Below are positions 9,298 to 19,007 of a stretch of DNA of 64,000 nt, piece by piece (position 1 is the stretch's first letter; each line of letters starts with the position of its first letter). The translations under genes and the position numbers were made by a program. The DNA is taken from positions 1 through 64,000 of the forward strand of contig CALBVY010000030.1 in assembly GCA_937969495.1 (NCBI GenBank), written 5' to 3'. The notes beneath the pieces are model-generated. The model was not told where the DNA came from. It searched no databases and saw only the letters and a list, made by a program, of their open reading frames with translations. The stretch is from an uncultured Verrucomicrobiales bacterium (GTDB lineage: Bacteria; Verrucomicrobiota; Verrucomicrobiia; Verrucomicrobiales; Akkermansiaceae).

Positions 9298-10176
9298 TTG
9301 TCTATTTTTATGCGCCTCCCCTTACTGCCCCTCTTCCTCATTTCCCTGCCTCTATTTGCATGTGCTCAGTCTCCAAGAGTCACTACGCCTACAGGCTTAT
9401 CCCCAGTCAAAGTCGCCACTATCCCACGCGCACCGGCTCCCGCCATTGCCGCTCCGCGTGCCATTGTAGTGGATTACCATTCTGGCCGTGTTCTCTATGA
9501 AAAAAATGCCGATGCTAAATGCGCAGTGGCCAGCACGCAAAAGCTCATGACCGCACTATGCGTATGGGATAAAGGCAATGTGCAGAAGCGCTTCACCATT
9601 GCTAAAAGTGACACCTGGGTAGAGCCTACCAAACTGGGTATTTTACCCGGTCAGGTATACAGTAGACGCGCTCTACTAGGCGCACTTCTCGTGAGAAGTG
9701 GTAACGATGTCGCACGCGCACTGGCGCGTGACAACGCAGGGAGTGAAACCAAGTTCTCCACCGTCATGAATGCCAAGGCACGTAGACTTGGAATGAAAAA
9801 CTCCAATTTCCTTAATCCTCACGGACTCACTGCCAAAGGACAATATTCCACCGCTCGAGACATGGCAATTTGTGCACGCGCAGCTTATGCCAATACAACG
9901 CTGCGTAGAATCATGAACACCCGCGCCTACAACTTCAAATACTCCAATGGCCGCACTAAACACCTTACCAATACCAACAAGGTGCTCACACGCTTAAATT
10001 ACTGTAACGGCATGAAAACAGGCACCACCCGCGCATCTGGCCGGTGCCTCATTTCCAGCGGTGAACTCAACGGCCGCACTGCTATTGTGGTGGTTCTTGG
10101 TGCTACAACGAGCACGATCTGGAATGATTCAGAAAAACTCCTCCGCTGGGCACTTGAACGTCCAGCATCTCAGTAA
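9298..10176 (+). CDS. D-alanyl-D-alanine carboxypeptidase (S11 family)
   Basis: SxxK in ASTQKLMT, SGN in VRSGNDVA, KTG in GMKTGTT; signal peptide. Start may be 9310. Confidence 0.92.
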   Translation: MSIFMRLPLLPLFLISLPLFACAQSPRVTTPTGLSPVKVATIPRAPAPAIAAPRAIVVDYHSGRVLYEKNADAKCAVASTQKLMTALCVWDKGNVQKRFTIAKSDTWVEPTKLGILPGQVYSRRALLGALLVRSGNDVARALARDNAGSETKFSTVMNAKARRLGMKNSNFLNPHGLTAKGQYSTARDMAICARAAYANTTLRRIMNTRAYNFKYSNGRTKHLTNTNKVLTRLNYCNGMKTGTTRASGRCLISSGELNGRTAIVVVLGATTSTIWNDSEKLLRWALERPASQ

Positions 10177-10191
10177 TGGTCACACGCTATT

Positions 10192-11307
10192 ATGCGCCAG
10201 CCTGAAGACGAACTCACCGCGCTTGAGGAAGCGTGTTTACGCCGTAAACTCCCAGAGGATAGCTCTGGGCTAGTGGATTTCTCCTCGAACGATTATCTCG
10301 GCCTCGCTTCTCACCCACGCCTCATCACAGCATTCCAAAAAGCAGCAGAGAAATACGGTGTCGGCTCCACAGCATCACGCCTCATCTCAGGCACAAAGGC
10401 TCCACACCGTGAATTGGAAAATCTCATCGCTGAAGCAAAAAGTACCGAAGCTGCACTTTGCTTTGCCACAGGTTACAGCACATCCATTGGCGTTCTCACG
10501 GCTCTTCTAAGTAAGGGAGATACCGTGATTCTTGATAAACTCTGCCATGCGAGCCTCATCGATGGAGCGCGGATGAGCCAAGCCACTATCCGTGTTTTCC
10601 CTCATAACCATTTAGAGAAACTCGAGTCCCTATTAAAATCTGCGGCCCGCAAAGCTACCGCTCATTCACGTATCCTAGTCGTTACAGAATCGATTTTCAG
10701 CATGGACGGCGACGTGGCAAAACTTAGTGAGATCTGCGCTCTAACTAAAAAATACAACAGCCTCATGATGGTGGATGAAGCTCACGCACTTGGTGTTAGA
10801 GGGCAGACTGGTATGGGCCTCACTGAGGAGCTTAATCTCGCCGATCAGATTGATTTTCATATGGGCACTTTGGGAAAAGCAGCAGGCGTCGCCGGCGGCT
10901 ACCTGGCTGCGTCACAGAGCTGGATAGACCTACTTATGAATCAAGCGCGTTCATTTATCTACTCCACGGCACCTCCCCCCGCGCAGGCCGCTGCTGCACA
11001 GGCTGCCATCGATCTCATCCGGAGTGATGAAGGCCTTACTCTACGCAAAAAACTCTGGGAGAACCTTCACTTTTTCCAACAGGCTAGCGGCATACCTGAT
11101 GCTCCGCAGTCTCCCATCGTGCCATGGATAGTAGGCGAGGCTGATGCGGCACTAACACTCTCAGCACGGCTCAGAGAACAGGGACTTCTCGTCACCGCCA
11201 TTCGCTACCCATCGGTCCCCAGAAATACCGCTCGCCTCCGGATCACCATTAACGCCACCCATCATAAAGACGACATGGCGCGCCTAGCTAGCTGGTTGAA
11301 AAATTAA
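10192..11307 (+). CDS. bioF: 8-amino-7-oxononanoate synthase-like alpha-oxoamine synthase
   Basis: DFSSNDYLGLASHPRL, GSTASRLISGT, VVTESIFSMDGDVA, VDEAHALGVRG, GTLGKAAGVAGGY. Confidence 0.88.
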   Translation: MRQPEDELTALEEACLRRKLPEDSSGLVDFSSNDYLGLASHPRLITAFQKAAEKYGVGSTASRLISGTKAPHRELENLIAEAKSTEAALCFATGYSTSIGVLTALLSKGDTVILDKLCHASLIDGARMSQATIRVFPHNHLEKLESLLKSAARKATAHSRILVVTESIFSMDGDVAKLSEICALTKKYNSLMMVDEAHALGVRGQTGMGLTEELNLADQIDFHMGTLGKAAGVAGGYLAASQSWIDLLMNQARSFIYSTAPPPAQAAAAQAAIDLIRSDEGLTLRKKLWENLHFFQQASGIPDAPQSPIVPWIVGEADAALTLSARLREQGLLVTAIRYPSVPRNTARLRITINATHHKDDMARLASWLKN

Positions 11308-11388
11308 GCGGATCACGAGCTTTACCTCTGAACAATATCAATTCTTTGGCTCGCCAAGCGCCCTTTAAGTGATTAACCCCTAGCCACC

Positions 11389-12336
11389 ATGACTACTGAT
11401 GCCCTTCAAGAAGTTCGCGTCTTTGCCCCCGCCACCGTCGCTAACGTCGCCTGTGGCTTTGATGTGCTAGGCTTTGCCATTGAAGCGCCAGGTGATGAAG
11501 TAGTAGCACGCCACTCCGATAAACCAGGACTGCGTATCACCAAGATCACTGGTGATGATGGGAAACTCCCCAAAAATCCAGAACAGAACACCGCGGGTGT
11601 AGCCGCCTTAGATCTTCTCCGCCACTTGGGAATGAGTGATCGAGGAATTGAGTTAGAAATTCATAAAAAAATGCCCTTTGGCAGTGGCTTAGGCTCCTCC
11701 GCAGCATCCGCCGTCGCCGGTGTCTATGCGGTGAATAAGCTCATTGGCGAACCACTGGCCAAACAACAGCTACTCCCCTTTGCCATGCAAGGTGAAGTCA
11801 GTGCCGATGGGGCATGGCACGCGGATAATGTAGGACCTAGTTTACTAGGAGGTATTGTCTTTATTCGCTCCAATCAGGAGCTGGATATCGCCAAGATTCC
11901 TGTACCTGAAAACCTCTGGGCTGCCGTTGTGCATCCTGAGATGGAAATTCTCACCAAGGTGGCGCGCGAGATTCTCCCCAAAGACATTCCCATGGTCAAT
12001 GCCACCCAACAAATTGGTAATCTCGGCGGCCTTATCTGCGGTCTTATTCAGGAAGACTACGCCATGATTGGTCGCTCCATCCATGATGTCATTGCAGAGC
12101 CACGCCGTCAGAAGCTCATTCCTGAGTTTTACAATGCCAAGAGAGCTGCCATGTCTCAGGGGGCTCTTGGATTTTCCATTTCAGGCGCTGGCCCTAGTGT
12201 ATTTGCTCTCTGTGAAGGAAGCGAAATTGCCCAGCGTGTAGGTTCCTCCATTTCAGAAACATTCAGCGCAATCGATTTAGAAAATCAAGTATACGTTTCC
12301 AAGATTAATCAAGAGGGTGTCCATGTAGTTTCTTAA
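11389..12336 (+). CDS. thrB: Homoserine kinase (GHMP family)
   Basis: VFAPATVANVACGFDVLGFA, MPFGSGLGSSAASAVAG, FSISGAGPSVFAL. Confidence 0.95.
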   Translation: MTTDALQEVRVFAPATVANVACGFDVLGFAIEAPGDEVVARHSDKPGLRITKITGDDGKLPKNPEQNTAGVAALDLLRHLGMSDRGIELEIHKKMPFGSGLGSSAASAVAGVYAVNKLIGEPLAKQQLLPFAMQGEVSADGAWHADNVGPSLLGGIVFIRSNQELDIAKIPVPENLWAAVVHPEMEILTKVAREILPKDIPMVNATQQIGNLGGLICGLIQEDYAMIGRSIHDVIAEPRRQKLIPEFYNAKRAAMSQGALGFSISGAGPSVFALCEGSEIAQRVGSSISETFSAIDLENQVYVSKINQEGVHVVS

Positions 12337-12425
12337 AGCTTAAAGATATATTGAGCTTTCGAGGAATAGACAACCACGCCTAAAGAAAACGCGTTTTTAA
12401 ACAACATCCCTAAGATACACACAAG

Positions 12426-12434
12426 TTATTCACA
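12426..12434 (+). promoter_or_regulatory. DnaA-box match TTATTCACA
   Basis: Exact match to TTATNCACA in the non-coding interval. Confidence 0.5.
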
Positions 12435-12685
12435 TTACTGGTGTCAAAGATGCTGTATCGCTCTGTTTATGGGAAGCAAAAGGACGTTTACTTGCTTCTC
12501 AGTAAACTTTTACCCTCCTTGTATGGATTATATTCATGAGAGTATCTCTTTTCATTTATATCTATTTCTCTCAGTAAGCATATGGGGTAGAGAAGATTGC
12601 CAATAAATCATTTCAGATCAATGAACTATCAAACACTTGCATTATTCAACTAACAAAAAGATCCACTACAAACCTTGGAAACTGA

Positions 12686-12699
12686 GTCACTTAAGTGAC
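12686..12699. repeat. 14-bp perfect palindrome GTCACTTAAGTGAC
   Basis: Self-complementary; 4 bp upstream of a TTATACACA. Confidence 0.6.
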
Positions 12700-12702
12700 G
12701 TT

Positions 12703-12711
12703 TTATACACA
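12703..12711 (+). promoter_or_regulatory. DnaA-box match TTATACACA
   Basis: Exact match to TTATNCACA. Confidence 0.5.
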
Positions 12712-12752
12712 TTCATGGACCAACAGCTTTGCTCTGGAGGGTATTTCACAAG

Positions 12753-12761
12753 TTATTCACA
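12753..12761 (+). promoter_or_regulatory. DnaA-box match TTATTCACA
   Basis: Exact match; shares the longer context acaagttattcacat with 12421-12435. Confidence 0.5.
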
Positions 12762-12894
12762 TGGAAATCGTTTGAACAGTAATTTCGCCTTCTCACTTCT
12801 AGGATAGCTAGATTGTCAAGAAATATTAACTATTTATCTGGCCAGCTTATCATTTTTATTCTAATCTCTCTGCAATCCTCTAACCAGCCTAAGC

Positions 12895-13539
12895 ATGAAT
12901 ACTATAGCAGACCGTAAACAGCACTTAAACGTCCGTGATACTCAGATGGAAATGAACGCGCAAGGAGCTGTCGGCTCTAGCCCTCTGACTGAAGACTTCA
13001 CAGGGAAACTCAAAGAGGCTCAAACTCAACTTGAACAACTCCAGCAGCAGCAAGCTGAGGTAGAACGCCAGCGTCAACAGCTCCAGGAGCTCAACGAGAG
13101 CAAGGAAGAATTTATCCACGGTCAGGTGGAGCTCTCCGAAAAGCTAACTACCGCCGTGACAGCCATGGACCGTGAAATCTTTTCCGCCCGCCAGGAGATC
13201 GAAGAGCTCGAGCAGGCGCGTATTTGTTTTGCTGATCATTTAGAAAAAATTAATCAACTCAATCCTGATGGCTGGAACAATGAAAGCCTCCAGCAGGATC
13301 TAACTCGCGCCATTTCCGTGCTGGATCTTGCTGAAGATGAGTTCGAGCAAGCTTGTGATCACTTTGCAGGAGGACGTAGTGCATCGATCTTCGGCGGCAC
13401 CAGCGTTAAGCCTAAGCGTGCAGCAGCCACCAGCGCTGTAGACAGTGAGTTTTTAACCATGTTCCGCAATGGCCTTGCATTTAATCTGCCAGTGGTTCTG
13501 CTCGGAGCTGTCGCCCTGTTAATTTATTTGCTGAAATAA
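12895..13539 (+). CDS. Coiled-coil protein with C-terminal transmembrane anchor, unknown function
   Basis: Q/E-rich coiled coil (QTQLEQLQQQQAEVERQRQQLQEL) and C-terminal hydrophobic FNLPVVLLGAVALLIYLLK. Confidence 0.65.
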   Translation: MNTIADRKQHLNVRDTQMEMNAQGAVGSSPLTEDFTGKLKEAQTQLEQLQQQQAEVERQRQQLQELNESKEEFIHGQVELSEKLTTAVTAMDREIFSARQEIEELEQARICFADHLEKINQLNPDGWNNESLQQDLTRAISVLDLAEDEFEQACDHFAGGRSASIFGGTSVKPKRAAATSAVDSEFLTMFRNGLAFNLPVVLLGAVALLIYLLK

Positions 13540-13563
13540 ACAACCGTCAGTCTGCAATTAACG

Positions 13564-13896
13564 ATGCCGTCTAACCAGAAAACCCCTGAAATAGATCCAG
13601 ATATAGGATCGCTTGGCGAGCGTGAGCGTGAGCTGCGAAAGCAGATTGAGCACTTGCAAGACTTTGTTGAACACGGCCCAGAACGAGAACGCCAGGCCGA
13701 GGAAGAACGCCTGCGCACACTGCCCCCTCCCTCAGAGATTCAAGACCGTTTACGGGAGAAAAAATTCATGGACCAACTAAGCCGGGGCGAATTAAAAAAT
13801 GAAATGCGAAATCAGACCCAAAGTGGTGTCTTACTGTTTTTGCTCATCTTCGCCACCCTTGCCATCGGTTGGTGGATTTACCAGACTCTCAAGTAG
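13564..13896 (+). CDS. Small protein with charged N-terminus and C-terminal TM helix
   Basis: GERERELRKQIEHLQDFVEHG...GVLLFLLIFATLAIGWWIYQTLK. Confidence 0.6.
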   Translation: MPSNQKTPEIDPDIGSLGERERELRKQIEHLQDFVEHGPERERQAEEERLRTLPPPSEIQDRLREKKFMDQLSRGELKNEMRNQTQSGVLLFLLIFATLAIGWWIYQTLK

Positions 13897-13980
13897 TCTT
13901 TTCTGAATCTCGGAAAAAGCTGACAGGCAGAGCTCGATCAGTACTTGAATCTTAGCTCAGATACCTTCAGCTTCCCCTGC

Positions 13981-14274
13981 ATGAGCAAAGAGCATATTGA
14001 TGTCCGCTATGTAGCGGCACTGGCAAGATTGGATATCAGCGACGAGGAGTGCGAGACATTCCAAGGTCAGCTGGAGACGATCATTGGCTACATTGAAAAA
14101 CTCAAAGACGTCGATGTGGAGGGTATTGAGGCCATCACCCACCCTTCCGTGGTATTTGACAGACTCCGCGAAGACGCTGCGCGCACAGGGCTTGGACAAG
14201 CTGAACTCTTACAGAACGCACCAGACAGCGCTAAAGGACAGATCCGTGTTCCCAAAGTAGTCGATGCATCATAA
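13981..14274 (+). CDS. gatC: Asp-tRNA(Asn)/Glu-tRNA(Gln) amidotransferase subunit C
   Basis: IDVRYVAALARLDISDEECETFQGQLETIIGYIEKLKDVDVEGIEAITHP. ORF opens at 13945; likely start MSKEHIDVRY. Confidence 0.92.
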   Translation: MSKEHIDVRYVAALARLDISDEECETFQGQLETIIGYIEKLKDVDVEGIEAITHPSVVFDRLREDAARTGLGQAELLQNAPDSAKGQIRVPKVVDAS

Positions 14275-14315
14275 CGACCACAAACTAACAAAAAAAATCG
14301 ACTTTCAAAGTAACC

Positions 14316-15740
14316 ATGTCTCTCGCATCTCAAAGTATTTCTCAGCTCCGCAGCCAGCTCATCAGTGGTGACATTGCACCTAGTGATATCCTTGACTCCC
14401 TAGCAAAAGCAATCGATTCTAACAATAATGACATCGGAGCCTACCTCTCCCATGATCTTGAGACTGCAAAATCAGAAGCTAACTCCGCAGATCTCACTAA
14501 ACCCCTAGGCGGTATTCCCATCGCCATTAAAGATAATATCAACGTCCTAGGACAGCCCTGCTCCTGCGCTTCTAAGTTTCTCGATGGAGCCTACACTGCG
14601 CCTTATGACGCCACCGTTATTACTCGTTTGCGAGCAGCGGGGGCTATTCCTTTTGGCCGCACGAACATGGATGAATTTGCCATGGGCTCGACTACAGAAA
14701 ACTCTGCCTTGGGAAAAACAACCAATCCACACGATACCACCCGCACTCCTGGCGGCTCATCAGGAGGGTCTGCCGCCGCAGTCGCCGCGCGTAGTGCCAT
14801 CGCCGCACTTGGATCAGACACCGGGGGCTCTATCCGTCAGCCAGCCAGCCACTGCGGTGTGGTAGGCCTTAAGCCTTCCTACGGCAGAGTCTCACGCTAC
14901 GGCCTGGTAGCCTTTGCCTCCTCGTTGGATCAGATTGGTCCACTCACTCAAAACGTAGAGGATGCAGCACTCATGCTGAATGCCATCTCAGGCTATGACC
15001 CCTCAGATGCCACCTCACTCCAACAAGACGTTCCAGATTTCACCGAACGTCTAGACTGCGGTGTCTCCGGAATGAAACTGGGACTACCCACAGAATTCTT
15101 CGGAGAAGGGATTGACCCCGCTGTCCGCAAGTCCATTGATGCCGCCATTGCAAAGCTAGAAGCTGCTGGTGCGGAGCTAGTGGAAATATCTCTGCCACAC
15201 ACAGAGTATGCAGTAGCCACCTACTACATCATCGCCCCTGCTGAAGCATCATCGAATTTATCGCGCTTTGATGGTGTCCGTTACGGCAATCGAGTTGATC
15301 AACCTGAAGATGTATTGGACCTTTACCACCGCAGTCGTGCCGCAGGATTTGGCCCAGAAGTAAAACGCCGCATCATCCTAGGAACCTATGCACTCTCTTC
15401 AGGTTACTACGATGCTTACTATAACCGTGCACAAAAAGTCCGCACTCTGATCCGCCAGGATTTCCTCAATGCCTACCAACAAGTAGACGCCATCCTTTCC
15501 CCTGTTACCCCCACCGCAGCAACTCTGTTAGGATCCGATAAAGACAATCCCCTTCAGCAATATCTCGCCGATATTTATACCATTTCCGCCAATCTAGCAG
15601 GTATCTGTGGGATTAGTATCCCTTGTCAGCCTATCACCTCAGATACAGGCACCAGCCTACCTGTAGGCCTCCAAGTCTTAGGCCCACACATGGGAGAACA
15701 AACGCTACTACAAATCGCAAACGTAGCTGAGCAAGCATAA
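14316..15740 (+). CDS. gatA: Asp-tRNA(Asn)/Glu-tRNA(Gln) amidotransferase subunit A
   Basis: Amidase signature GGSSGGSAAAVAAR..ALGSDTGGSIRQPAS; GRTNMDEFAMGSTTENSALGKTTNPHD. Confidence 0.97.
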   Translation: MSLASQSISQLRSQLISGDIAPSDILDSLAKAIDSNNNDIGAYLSHDLETAKSEANSADLTKPLGGIPIAIKDNINVLGQPCSCASKFLDGAYTAPYDATVITRLRAAGAIPFGRTNMDEFAMGSTTENSALGKTTNPHDTTRTPGGSSGGSAAAVAARSAIAALGSDTGGSIRQPASHCGVVGLKPSYGRVSRYGLVAFASSLDQIGPLTQNVEDAALMLNAISGYDPSDATSLQQDVPDFTERLDCGVSGMKLGLPTEFFGEGIDPAVRKSIDAAIAKLEAAGAELVEISLPHTEYAVATYYIIAPAEASSNLSRFDGVRYGNRVDQPEDVLDLYHRSRAAGFGPEVKRRIILGTYALSSGYYDAYYNRAQKVRTLIRQDFLNAYQQVDAILSPVTPTAATLLGSDKDNPLQQYLADIYTISANLAGICGISIPCQPITSDTGTSLPVGLQVLGPHMGEQTLLQIANVAEQA

Positions 15741-15753
15741 CCAGCGAAGTAAC

Positions 15754-18339
15754 TTATCCAGCTGCGTGGATAGCAAATACCACTTTGCCATCCTCTACCG
15801 CAGCCTTAATAACATCACCATCTTTGAACTTTCCTTCTAGGACTTCAAGACTGAGCGGATCAAGCAAGTGTTTCTGAATCGCACGCTTCAGAGGGCGCGC
15901 GCCATAAATAGGATCATAGCCTTGATTCGCAATGTACTCCTTCGCATCTTCACTGAGTGTGAGGCCGATACCCTGCTTCGCCAAACGTTTCCTCACCCTC
16001 TCAAGCTGAAGGGTGACAATCTCGGAAAGCTCCGCACGCTGAAGGCGATCAAAAATAACGGTCTCATCAATACGATTTAAAAATTCAGGACGGAAATGCC
16101 CACGTAGTGCCTCGGTAACTTTCGCTTCACGCTGCTCCGCATTCTCTTCATCCATGATAAATTGACTGCCTATATTCGAAGTCATGATCATTACGGTATT
16201 GGTAAAGTCCACCGTACGTCCCTGACCATCTGTAATCCGCCCATCATCTAACACTTGAAGTAAAACATTAAAAATATCTGGGTGCGCCTTTTCAATCTCA
16301 TCGAAGAGAACCACCGAATAAGGATGCCTTCTAACATGCTCACTAAGTTGACCACCTTCCTCATAGCCCACATAGCCAGGAGGCGCTCCAATGAGCCTCG
16401 CTACGCTGTGCTTCTCCATATACTCAGACATATCAATGCGGATTACTGAGTTTTCAGTATCAAAAAGAAATTCAGCAAGTGCCTTGGAAAGCTCCGTCTT
16501 TCCTACTCCTGTAGGCCCAAGAAAAAGAAATGAGCCAATGGGCCGATTCTCATCCTGAAGTCCTGCACGGGCACGACGCACGGCATTAGCCACTGCCTCA
16601 ACAGCATCTTTTTGACCTATAACTCGATCGCCAATCCGTTGCTCCATGTGCACCAGCTTCGCTCGTTCACCTTCTTGAAGACGGCTGATCGGTATCCCCG
16701 TCCATGTAGAAATCACAGAGGCGATATCATCCTCCGTCACCTCTTCTTTTAGAATTCGATCACTCCCCTGCAATGCGGTTAGCTTCGTCTTTGCCTCTTC
16801 CAGCTCTTTCTCAGCATTAGGAATAGCACCATATGTTAACTCGGAAGCTCGCTGAAGATCACCAATCCGTTGAGCTTGCTCAGCCTCCGTTTTAAGCTCT
16901 TCAATTTGCTCTGACACCTCTCTAACTACATCAATAACATCCTTTTCATTACGCCAGCGTGTCAGCATCACGGCTGACTCTTCTTTGAAGTTAGCCATTT
17001 CCTCACGCACCTTCTCAAGACGCACAGCGGAAGCATCATCCGTCTCTTTTTCCAGAGCCTGACGCTCCATTTCCAACTGCATAATCTGACGTTCAATCTG
17101 GTCAATTTCAGTAGGCATTGAGTCGAGCTCGATCTTCAGCCGTGATGCCGCCTCGTCCATTAAGTCCACTGCCTTATCAGGTAAAAATCGATCTGTGATA
17201 TAGCGATCTGATAGATTCGCAGCTGCAATAAGCGCACTATCCATGATCCTCACACCATGGTGTATCTCATACCGTTCCTTTAAACCACGCAAAATAGCCA
17301 CGGCACTTTCCACACTAGGTTCCTCACAGCGCACGGGCTGAAACCGGCGTTCAAGTGCAGCGTCCTTTTCGATGTATTTTCGATACTCATCCAAGGTGGT
17401 CGCACCAATGGTATGCAGTTCCCCACGAGCGAGCTGAGGTTTTAATAAATTAGATGCATCCACAGCCCCCTCAGAAGCCCCCGCGCCCACAATGGTATGC
17501 AGCTCATCAATAAACAGAATAATCTCCCCTTCGGATTCCGTAACTTCCTTAAGAAAGGCCTTCAGCCTATCTTCAAATTCTCCCCGATACTTGGCTCCCG
17601 CAATCATACCACCAAGATCCATAGCAATAAGGCGTTTATTCTTCATGGAGTCTGGCACATCACCACTAATAATACGGCGCGCAAGCCCCTCCACGATGGC
17701 GGTCTTACCTGTGCCAGGCTCACCGATGAGAACGGGGTTATTTTTAGTTCGGCGTGAGAGCACTTGCATAATACGGCGAATCTCTTCATCCCGGCCAATC
17801 ACAGGATCAATTTTCCCTTCACGCGCCTTGGCAGTGAGATCAGTGCCATATTTCTCCAGTGCCTGATATTTTCCCTCTGGATCAGCATCTGTGACTTTTT
17901 GACTTCCTCTCACTTGCTGCAGTGCAGCCATGGCCTTCGTTTGATCAAAACCAACATCTTTAAGCAGTTTACCCGCTGGCGAATCAGACTTTAATGCACC
18001 TAGTAAAAAATGCTCTACACTCAAGTAATCATCGCCTAACTCAGTGCGAATCTCATCCGCAGCATCTAAATTAGCACGTAAGCCGTAACTCATCTGTGGC
18101 TGAGATGCCGCCCCCTGCATATGAGGCTCACGCTCAAGAGCCGTAAGCGCTGAAGCCTTAAGTTTACTGATATCGACAGCAGCCAATTCCAGAATAGGCA
18201 CAATAATCCCTCCATCTTGCCGGAGAAGAGCCAGCAACACATGAATACTCTTCAGCTCCGCATGGGCTGACTTTGAGGCAAGCTGCTGAGCAGCCTGCAA
18301 GGCTTCTTGGAATTTGGTCGTAAGTTTATCGAGTCCCAT
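15754..18339 (-). CDS. clpB: ATP-dependent chaperone ClpB
   Basis: Two AAA+ modules ([30 protein letters not shown]), Clp-N domain and middle coiled-coil domain. Confidence 0.98.
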   Translation of the reverse strand: MGLDKLTTKFQEALQAAQQLASKSAHAELKSIHVLLALLRQDGGIIVPILELAAVDISKLKASALTALEREPHMQGAASQPQMSYGLRANLDAADEIRTELGDDYLSVEHFLLGALKSDSPAGKLLKDVGFDQTKAMAALQQVRGSQKVTDADPEGKYQALEKYGTDLTAKAREGKIDPVIGRDEEIRRIMQVLSRRTKNNPVLIGEPGTGKTAIVEGLARRIISGDVPDSMKNKRLIAMDLGGMIAGAKYRGEFEDRLKAFLKEVTESEGEIILFIDELHTIVGAGASEGAVDASNLLKPQLARGELHTIGATTLDEYRKYIEKDAALERRFQPVRCEEPSVESAVAILRGLKERYEIHHGVRIMDSALIAAANLSDRYITDRFLPDKAVDLMDEAASRLKIELDSMPTEIDQIERQIMQLEMERQALEKETDDASAVRLEKVREEMANFKEESAVMLTRWRNEKDVIDVVREVSEQIEELKTEAEQAQRIGDLQRASELTYGAIPNAEKELEEAKTKLTALQGSDRILKEEVTEDDIASVISTWTGIPISRLQEGERAKLVHMEQRIGDRVIGQKDAVEAVANAVRRARAGLQDENRPIGSFLFLGPTGVGKTELSKALAEFLFDTENSVIRIDMSEYMEKHSVARLIGAPPGYVGYEEGGQLSEHVRRHPYSVVLFDEIEKAHPDIFNVLLQVLDDGRITDGQGRTVDFTNTVMIMTSNIGSQFIMDEENAEQREAKVTEALRGHFRPEFLNRIDETVIFDRLQRAELSEIVTLQLERVRKRLAKQGIGLTLSEDAKEYIANQGYDPIYGARPLKRAIQKHLLDPLSLEVLEGKFKDGDVIKAAVEDGKVVFAIHAAG

Positions 18340-18382
18340 CGTATTTCATTAAGTTGAGTTGTTTATCTATAATACATAACGC

Positions 18383-18435
18383 CATCATAGCAACTATTTG
18401 TTCACTTATTTTTGTGTTATTTAGTTGTTATGATG
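18383..18435. repeat. Inverted repeat in the clpB/ribH divergent intergenic region
   Basis: CATCATAGCAACTA (18383-18396) and TAGTTGTTATGATG (18422-18435): 14-bp arms with one mismatch, 25-nt AT-rich spacer. Confidence 0.65.
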
Positions 18436-18503
18436 CAGCAACATTAAATATGATCAAACTTCACCCTTGCAAGAATAGAAGGCGCCTCTTATATCCACCT
18501 GAC

Positions 18504-19007
18504 ATGTCTAAGGTCTTACCGCCCAAGCCTCGCAGCTTAAATCAGAAAACTCAAATCACGGTGGTGGCCTCACGCTACAACTCCGAGTTCACAGACGCCT
18601 TAGTAGAAAACACTCAGGAAGAACTGGCTGAACTTATCCCCAATGGGAATATTCAAGTCGTCCATGTTCCGGGAGCCTTTGAGATCCCAGCAACCGTAGA
18701 AGCTTTAATCCGCCAACATCAGCCTGCATGTGTGATATGCCTCGGCCTGATCATCCGTGGACAGACAGCACATGGCGACATGATCGCAGAAAGTGTTACC
18801 AAGACACTACAAACTGTAGCTGTAGCCCACGCCCTTCCAGTGATCAATGAAGTCTTATTAGTAGACGATGAAAAACAGGCCTACGCTCGCTGCATCGGCA
18901 GCAAAATCAACCGTGGCCGTGAAGCCGCCCGCGCCGCTGCTGATATCTTGAACACGTTTCAACAAATCAAACGGAACACCACACGCTTTTTACCAAAAAA
19001 TGTATAA
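18504..19007 (+). CDS. ribH: 6,7-dimethyl-8-ribityllumazine synthase
   Basis: VVASRYNSEFTDALVENT, VPGAFEIPATVEAL, CLGLIIRGQTAHGDMIAES. ORF opens at 18354; likely start MSKVLPPKPRS. Confidence 0.95.
   Translation: MSKVLPPKPRSLNQKTQITVVASRYNSEFTDALVENTQEELAELIPNGNIQVVHVPGAFEIPATVEALIRQHQPACVICLGLIIRGQTAHGDMIAESVTKTLQTVAVAHALPVINEVLLVDDEKQAYARCIGSKINRGREAARAAADILNTFQQIKRNTTRFLPKNV

Noticed and set aside
12337-12894. Calling this interval oriC outright
   Set aside because: No origin-associated genes nearby and no visible skew inversion in sampled lines; kept only as a DnaA-box cluster finding.
15868-18000. Multiple + strand ORFs inside clpB (15868..16080, 17492..17866, 17764..17994)
   Set aside because: Antisense shadow ORFs of a clearly conserved gene.
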